From: Oscillospiraceae bacterium
Lineage (GTDB): Bacteria > Bacillota_A > Clostridia > Oscillospirales > WRJC01
Direction: 5' to 3'
DNA length: 64,000 bases
Assembly (NCBI GenBank): GCA_009782405.1
Contig: WRJC01000016.1
Location: 6,725-70,724 of the forward strand
Below are positions 62,172 through 64,000 of this stretch, one piece after another. Each line of letters starts with the position of its first letter. Positions within the stretch are counted from its first letter, which is position 1. The notes under the pieces were generated by a model. It was given only the letters and a program-made list of their open reading frames with translations. It was not told where the DNA came from and made no database searches. The position numbers and the translations under genes were made by a program.

Positions 62172-62608
62172 TAAAACTGCTGCCAATACAAACAATCGCG
62201 CCGGAATAAAAAACCGAGTGAGGAAAGTCCGGGCTTTTGGGGCAAAGGATAACGGATAACGTCCGCCGGAGGCAACTCCCGGGAAAGTGCAACAGAAAAC
62301 TACCGCAAACACGTGTAGCGAATATGAACGCTTTGCGTTCATATGCAACTCACGCCAATCGATACGTTTGTAAGGATGAAAAGGCGAGGTAAGAGCTCAC
62401 CGGCGCAGCGGCGACCCTGCGTCCGTGTAAACCCTATCCGAAGCAACGCCGATGTAAGTCGAAACGTCTGATAGACGCGCGGCGCCCGCCGCGGGATATG
62501 CCCTGTTCTTTCGCGTGAAGCGGCAAAGAATTTCCGGGCAACCGGAAATCAAGACAGATGATTGTTCTCTGACAGAACCCGGCTTACGGATTGACAGCAG
62601 TTTTTATA
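62172..62608 (+). ncRNA. rnpB: RNase P RNA, A-type-like
   Basis: This RNA is the catalytic part of RNase P, which trims tRNA 5' ends. The P1 helix pairs AAACTGCTG at 62174-62182 with CAGCAGTTT at 62595-62603. Universal signatures are present: GAGGAAAGTCCGGGC at about 62220 (CR I), AAAGTGCAACAGAAAACTACCG near 62283-62304 in the CR II region, GGTAAGAGCTCACCGGC near 62390, and ACAGAACCCGGCTTA near 62572 (CR V). A hairpin with ATGAACGC/GCGTTCAT lies inside at about 62324-62342. Ends are estimated from the P1 pairing, to within a few bases. Confidence 0.95.
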
Positions 62609-62651
62609 TATAATGCCATGCTACATGAAATGGGGAGCAAAAACGATTAGT

Positions 62652-63695
62652 ATGAAAAAATTCACGAATATCATAAAAATCAGCTGGGTATTCTTATTTT
62701 CCGCCTTCATAATCTTCGAAGTATATATCTTGGCAAATGCTTCCAAAATCGCCGAATTTTCCGACGAAACAAACGAGGCATATGAAGAGGCTGAATTGGC
62801 GGAAATCGAAATTCCGGCAATACCGCTTGCCAATTTGGTTATCGAAGATATCGATGAGCCTGAACCTGCAAACCAAATCACGCAAAACGAACCAAAAACA
62901 GAAGTTTTAATCGAAGCGACGGAAATTGAAACGACGATTGAAATGGCAATTGAAACGACGGTCGAAACGACGATTGAAATAGCAACAGAAACGACGGCCG
63001 AACCGCCGATTGAAAACCCGATTGCAGAACCTAAGGAATTAGCCGTAAAAAATGTTCCGATTTTGATGTACCACACATCTTCCGAACAGGATTTGGGCGG
63101 ATTGCCCGAATTATACGTAAAACCTTCCGAATTTGAAAAACAGCTGCGGTATTTGATCGAAAACGGTTTTACACTCTGCACTTTTGAAGACTATTACCGC
63201 TTGGACGAAATAGCAAAGCCCGTATTCATAACTTTTGACGACGGCTATAGGGAAAATTATACCGAAATTTTTCCCATATTGAAAAAGTATAACGTAAAAA
63301 TGACGATATTTTTGTTGTTCAACAACATAGAAGCGGAAAATTTCACTGTCGACATGATAAAAGAAATGAGCGATTCCGGTTTGGTGAAATTCGAAAGCCA
63401 CACGCTAAGCCACATGGATTTGTCCGTCATAAGCTCAAACGACGTTTTGCTGGCAAGCGAAATCGGAAAATCGAAATCGAAAATAGAGGAAATAACCGGA
63501 AAAACCGTCATCGCTTTCGCTTACCCTGCCGGAAAATTCAACGAATCGGTAAAAGCAAAAGCCAAAGAATACTATATGTTCGGCTTGCGGGCAGATCTGG
63601 GCATGCACAGGACTGATTTTGACCTGTTCGAAATCCGGCGCATACGCATAAACAGAAGCGCGTCGCTCGCAGATTTCATAAATTATGTGGGATAG
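62652..63695 (+). CDS. Membrane-anchored polysaccharide deacetylase (NodB-like)
   Basis: The 347-residue protein has one N-terminal membrane helix (residues 8-30), then a Glu/Thr/Ile-rich spacer with repeated ETT units near residues 80-125, and a NodB deacetylase domain near 135-347. Motifs are VFITFDDGYREN with catalytic and metal Asp, FESHTLSHMDL with metal His, and FAYPAGKFN. It probably removes acetyl groups from a wall or surface glycan outside the cell. The best ATG is at 62652, with GGGGAG about 16 bases upstream; ATG at 62625 is an alternative. It begins directly after rnpB, so the RNA promoter may also read into it. Confidence 0.86.
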   Translation: MKKFTNIIKISWVFLFSAFIIFEVYILANASKIAEFSDETNEAYEEAELAEIEIPAIPLANLVIEDIDEPEPANQITQNEPKTEVLIEATEIETTIEMAIETTVETTIEIATETTAEPPIENPIAEPKELAVKNVPILMYHTSSEQDLGGLPELYVKPSEFEKQLRYLIENGFTLCTFEDYYRLDEIAKPVFITFDDGYRENYTEIFPILKKYNVKMTIFLLFNNIEAENFTVDMIKEMSDSGLVKFESHTLSHMDLSVISSNDVLLASEIGKSKSKIEEITGKTVIAFAYPAGKFNESVKAKAKEYYMFGLRADLGMHRTDFDLFEIRRIRINRSASLADFINYVG

Positions 63696-63747
63696 CCAAT
63701 TCAAGAAACCAATAAAAATAAAATAAATAAAAAAGGAGCGCGAAAAA

Positions 63748-64000
63748 ATGAAAGAAAAAATCAAAGTCACGATCTACAACGAATACATCGAGGAAAAAAA
63801 AGATGCCGCAGCGGTGAAAATATACCCCGAAGGCATGCACATGACAATCAAGGGTTTTTTGTCCGCAAATCCCGACTTCGAAGTCACGACTGTGACCATG
63901 GAGCTCCCCGACTGCGGGCTGACAAAAGAACTGTTGGACAATACCGACGTTTTGATTTGGTGGGGGCACGGCCACCACGGGGACGTCAGCGACGAAGTCA
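63748..64000 (+). CDS. ThuA-like protein (5' part only)
   Basis: The window ends after 84 codons. AAGGAG lies eight bases before the ATG. The visible sequence (KVTIYNEYIEEKK, PEGMHMTIKGFL, TDVLIWWGHGHHGDV) matches the start of the ThuA / trehalose utilization family, a glutamine amidotransferase-like fold of unclear enzymatic role. It follows the deacetylase by 52 bases. Confidence 0.8.
   Translation, partial: MKEKIKVTIYNEYIEEKKDAAAVKIYPEGMHMTIKGFLSANPDFEVTTVTMELPDCGLTKELLDNTDVLIWWGHGHHGDVSDEV

Noticed and set aside
62145..62348. Short minus-strand open frame over the RNase P RNA
   Set aside because: The region has the universal conserved blocks and P1 pairing of rnpB, so coding is unlikely.
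62915..63010. Frameshift or assembly error in the ETT repeat
   Set aside because: The frame stays open with all NodB motifs downstream in register.

Overview
The window reads as a stretch of chromosome from an uncultured anaerobic Gram-positive bacterium of the Clostridia type. The evidence is sequence-level: strong GGAGG-like ribosome binding sites, many sigma-A promoters of the TTGACA-17-TATAAT form, frequent TTG starts, a Bacillota-style htpG-dgt-dnaG-rpoD run, a DHHW/MBOAT O-acetylation cluster, an NfeD-flotillin pair, HelD, several lipoproteins with Pro/Thr/Glu linkers, and no respiratory or outer-membrane genes. The genus cannot be told from the sequence alone. Genes are tightly packed: no gap without a gene exceeds about 185 bases, and no tRNA, rRNA, insertion sequence, CRISPR array or prophage was seen. 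Both ends cut a gene.

Layout. 1-1555: 3'-truncated solute-binding lipoprotein (minus). 1701-7740: minus-strand information-processing run htpG, dgt, dnaG, rpoD, with two LexA-box-like dyads between dnaG and rpoD. 7926-14841: a beta-rich lipoprotein, a RACo-like ferredoxin/ASKHA protein, then two wall-facing TIM-barrel proteins (DUF4015 type, and a GHL10-amidase fusion). 14853-19451 (minus): solute-binding lipoprotein, DUF2156 protein, split chromate transporter, DUF368 lipid carrier transporter. 19614-25275: surface polysaccharide O-acetylation cluster (two MBOAT paralogs, a CBM6-CBM6-membrane protein, a DHHW protein). 25300-32541: carbohydrate genes (Gfo/Idh/MocA, GH78 rhamnosidase, 6-phospho-3-hexuloisomerase, NagB, sulfatase) with an orphan Vsr endonuclease. 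32587-38933: basic amino acid decarboxylase, two unknown membrane proteins, SecA.

39051-45046: TrmL, HelD, a nucleotidyltransferase, NfeD and flotillin. 45112-48709: GatY/GatD-like galactitol genes divergent from an aldo/keto reductase and a nitroreductase. 48722-53371: hybrid histidine kinase plus REC-GGDEF protein, divergent from a DtxR-family regulator. 53372-61995: one long minus-strand run from a single strong promoter, encoding a solute-binding lipoprotein, TldD, TldE, MurD, two M42 aminopeptidases and a sugar isomerase-like protein. 62172-62608: RNase P RNA. 62652-64000: polysaccharide deacetylase and the start of a ThuA-like protein.

Together the genes suggest a fermentative polysaccharide and peptide user that modifies its own surface polymers. 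Three solute-binding lipoproteins have no permease genes nearby. The least explained parts are the double-MBOAT cluster with its membrane CBM6 protein, the DUF4015 / GHL10-amidase pair, the MurD-containing peptidase operon, and the SOS-like dyads before rpoD.
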